Part shown: positions 62,906 through 64,000 of the stretch, piece by piece
How the letters are laid out: each line of letters begins with the position of its first letter
How positions within the stretch are numbered: the stretch's first letter is position 1
Translations under genes and position numbers: made by a program
Assembly: GCF_014268505.2 (NCBI RefSeq)
Contig: NZ_JABWQP020000001.1
Coordinates: 124,001 to 188,000 of the forward strand
Reading direction: 5' to 3'
Length of the DNA stretch: 64,000 nt
Origin: Pseudomonas khorasanensis
Lineage (GTDB): Bacteria > Pseudomonadota > Gammaproteobacteria > Pseudomonadales > Pseudomonadaceae
Notes under the pieces: model-generated
What the model was told of the DNA's origin: nothing
Databases searched by the model: none
The model's input: the letters and a program-made list of their open reading frames with translations, nothing else

Positions 62906-62994
62906 TGTGGGAGCGAGCCTGCTCGCGAAGGCGTAGTGTCAGACGAAACTTTTGTGCCTGATGCAGCGCTTTCGCGAGCAGGCTCGCTCCCACA
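62906..62994. repeat. REP pair, type A
   Basis: Inverted copies at 62906-62929 and 62971-62994 between convergent genes. Confidence 0.9.
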
Positions 62995-63001
62995 TGTGTT
63001 C

Positions 63002-63592
63002 TCAGGCGGGGCTGTGTTCTTCCATCGCGGCCTTGTAAATGGAGTTCTTGGGCTGTGCAAACAGCCTCTCCATCATCGGCTCGAAGAAACTCAGCGGCAG
63101 CGTGTCATACGCCGGATCAAACGCCGCCGCGTCGTACTTGGCGCAGAATTCGGCAGTGGACTGAAACTGCGGATGCTCCTTGAATTGCTCGCGCAGGTGC
63201 CGGTCCATGCCCAAGTGATGAAAGAAGTAATAACCCTGGAAAATCCCGTGTTTTTCAACCATCCACAGATTCTCGGCGCTGACAAAAGGCTTGAGTATCG
63301 CCGCCGCAATGTCCGGATGGTTGTACGAACCCAGGGTGTCGCCAATGTCATGCAGCAACGCGCAGACCACGTATTCCTCGTCGCGCCCGTCCCGGTGGGC
63401 GCGGGTTGCGGTTTGCAACGAGTGGGTCAGGCGATCGACCGGGAAACCGCCAAAGTCACCTTCAAGCAGTTTCAGGTGCGCCAGGATGCGCGACGGCAAT
63501 TGCTTGGCATAGGCACTGAAGTCGGCGGCGATGATGGCCCAATCCTCCTGGGTGCCATCCTTCATGTGAGTGAAGCGGGCATTGGCATTCAT
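63002..63592 (-). CDS. HD-domain protein, phosphohydrolase or HD-type oxygenase
   Basis: A 196-residue soluble protein. The HD pair is His81-Asp82 in CALLHDIGDTLG with His57 (LTHSLQTATRAH) ahead; further possible metal ligands are His92, His115 and His125/126. The stretch NLWMVEKHGIFQGYYFFHHLG resembles PhnZ/myo-inositol oxygenase-like HD oxygenases more than nucleotide phosphohydrolases, but the sequence alone does not settle the chemistry. It starts 14 bases after the Mpo1-like gene on the same strand, so the two genes are very likely one operon. Confidence 0.75.
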   Translation of the reverse strand: MNANARFTHMKDGTQEDWAIIAADFSAYAKQLPSRILAHLKLLEGDFGGFPVDRLTHSLQTATRAHRDGRDEEYVVCALLHDIGDTLGSYNHPDIAAAILKPFVSAENLWMVEKHGIFQGYYFFHHLGMDRHLREQFKEHPQFQSTAEFCAKYDAAAFDPAYDTLPLSFFEPMMERLFAQPKNSIYKAAMEEHSPA

Positions 63593-63606
63593 TGGCTGAC
63601 CCTCGT

Positions 63607-63918
63607 TCAGAAAGCCACACGACCCAGAATCATGTCGCGGTACATGGCGAAATCGCCGAGCAGACTGTAGAACGGATGTTGAAAGGTCGCCGGTCGGTTC
63701 TTCTCGAAAAAGAAGTGCCCGATCCAGGCGAAGCTGTACCCGGCCAGCGGCAGGGCCAGCAAGAGCAGCCAGGCGCCTTTGGCGACGGTCAGGGCAAAAA
63801 TGAAAATGACCAGTGACGTTCCGACGAAATGCAGACGCCGACAGGTGCTGTTGCTGTGTTCGGCGAGATAGTAGGGGTAGAACTCGGCGAAGCTGTTGAA
63901 CCGCTTGATGTTTTCCAC
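63607..63918 (-). CDS. Mpo1-like (DUF962) membrane protein
   Basis: A 103-residue inner-membrane protein with two or three hydrophobic helices (LHFVGTSLVIFIFALTVAKGA, then LLLALPLAGYSFAWIGH). The Mpo1 family histidines are in YLAEHSNSTCRRLHFVG, GHFFFEKN and QHPFYSLLGDFAMY. Yeast Mpo1 is an iron dioxygenase of fatty acid alpha-oxidation; activity in bacteria is untested. The GTG at 63918 gives the common VENIKRFNSFAEFYPYYLAEH start; the ATG at 63993, near the window edge, would add 25 residues and shows no ribosome site in the visible 7 bases. It is upstream of the HD gene. Confidence 0.75.
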   Translation of the reverse strand: MENIKRFNSFAEFYPYYLAEHSNSTCRRLHFVGTSLVIFIFALTVAKGAWLLLLALPLAGYSFAWIGHFFFEKNRPATFQHPFYSLLGDFAMYRDMILGRVAF

Positions 63919-64000
63919 GACCGCGATCTCTGTGGTGATTGTTCTGGCGAGCAGTTTTTCGGCGGGTAGCTTATTTGAGTCTAGAGTGATCATTGGCGTG

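Noticed and set aside
1..64000. tRNA or rRNA genes
   Set aside because: No cloverleaf with GTTCGA-type T arm and CCA-like end, and no rRNA signature, was noticed on either strand. A covariance-model scan would settle this.

Overview
The window looks like the chromosome of a Pseudomonas fluorescens-group bacterium. Coding is dense and GC-rich. Nearly every intergenic gap that is not a promoter carries a palindromic REP-type repeat of the kind that fills P. fluorescens genomes. Several gene blocks follow P. aeruginosa gene order: the PA3284-PA3286 block (FabH2, ECF sigma factor), PA0784-PA0785 (LysR, azoR), the gbu guanidinobutyrate locus (PA1418-PA1422) and PA3344/PA3341/PA3340/PA3339 (recQ, MarR, FimV-like, plpD). 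No rRNA, tRNA, CRISPR array, insertion sequence or prophage was seen.

Layout: 1-1.1 kb is the only segment that looks accessory. It has somewhat lower GC, a GNAT-type acetyltransferase and, cut by the window edge, a small basic protein whose visible end resembles a double-glycine bacteriocin/RiPP leader. 1.1-9 kb holds two EamA exporters, aceK (glyoxylate-branch control) and hrpA. 9.3-11.4 kb holds a FabH2-type ketoacyl-ACP synthase followed by an ECF sigma factor and a zinc-finger anti-sigma-like protein. 11.6-18.6 kb holds an outer-membrane porin, a FemAB-like acyltransferase, an ABC exporter behind a translated leader, a periplasmic cyclophilin, an alpha/beta hydrolase and a LysR regulator. 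18.6-32.9 kb is housekeeping and small conserved genes: azoR, a YbdG-type mechanosensitive channel, a DEAD-box helicase, a DUF899 protein, a DUF6279 lipoprotein, a TorF-type porin, a CvfB-like S1 protein, and EamA and MFS exporters with a LysR regulator.

33-38.7 kb is the 4-guanidinobutyrate catabolic locus: gbuA, an NTF2-like protein, an NCS1 permease and a sodium:solute symporter on the minus strand, with the divergent regulator gbuR. A 10-bp inverted repeat lies in the gbuA-gbuR gap and a clear terminator lies after the symporter. 39.4-52.2 kb is a biofilm-adhesin module: a TolC/ABC/HlyD type I secretion operon on the minus strand, divergent from a 2369-residue RTX adhesin. The adhesin has an N-terminal retention module with a LapG-type TAAG site, long internal repeats, a von Willebrand A domain and a C-terminal RTX secretion signal. 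The LapD/LapG-type control proteins are not in the window. 52.4-64 kb holds ybaN- and yecA-family genes, recQ, a MarR/SlyA regulator, a FimV-like protein, plpD (patatin type Vd secretion), a SelW-like protein, an EamA exporter, an LpxH-like phosphoesterase, an HD-domain protein and an Mpo1-like membrane protein.

The most notable points are the partial GG-leader-like peptide beside an acetyltransferase, the retention-module adhesin with its divergent secretion operon and a FleQ-like palindrome between them, the gbu inverted repeat, and the SD-bearing minicistron whose stop overlaps the start of the ABC exporter.
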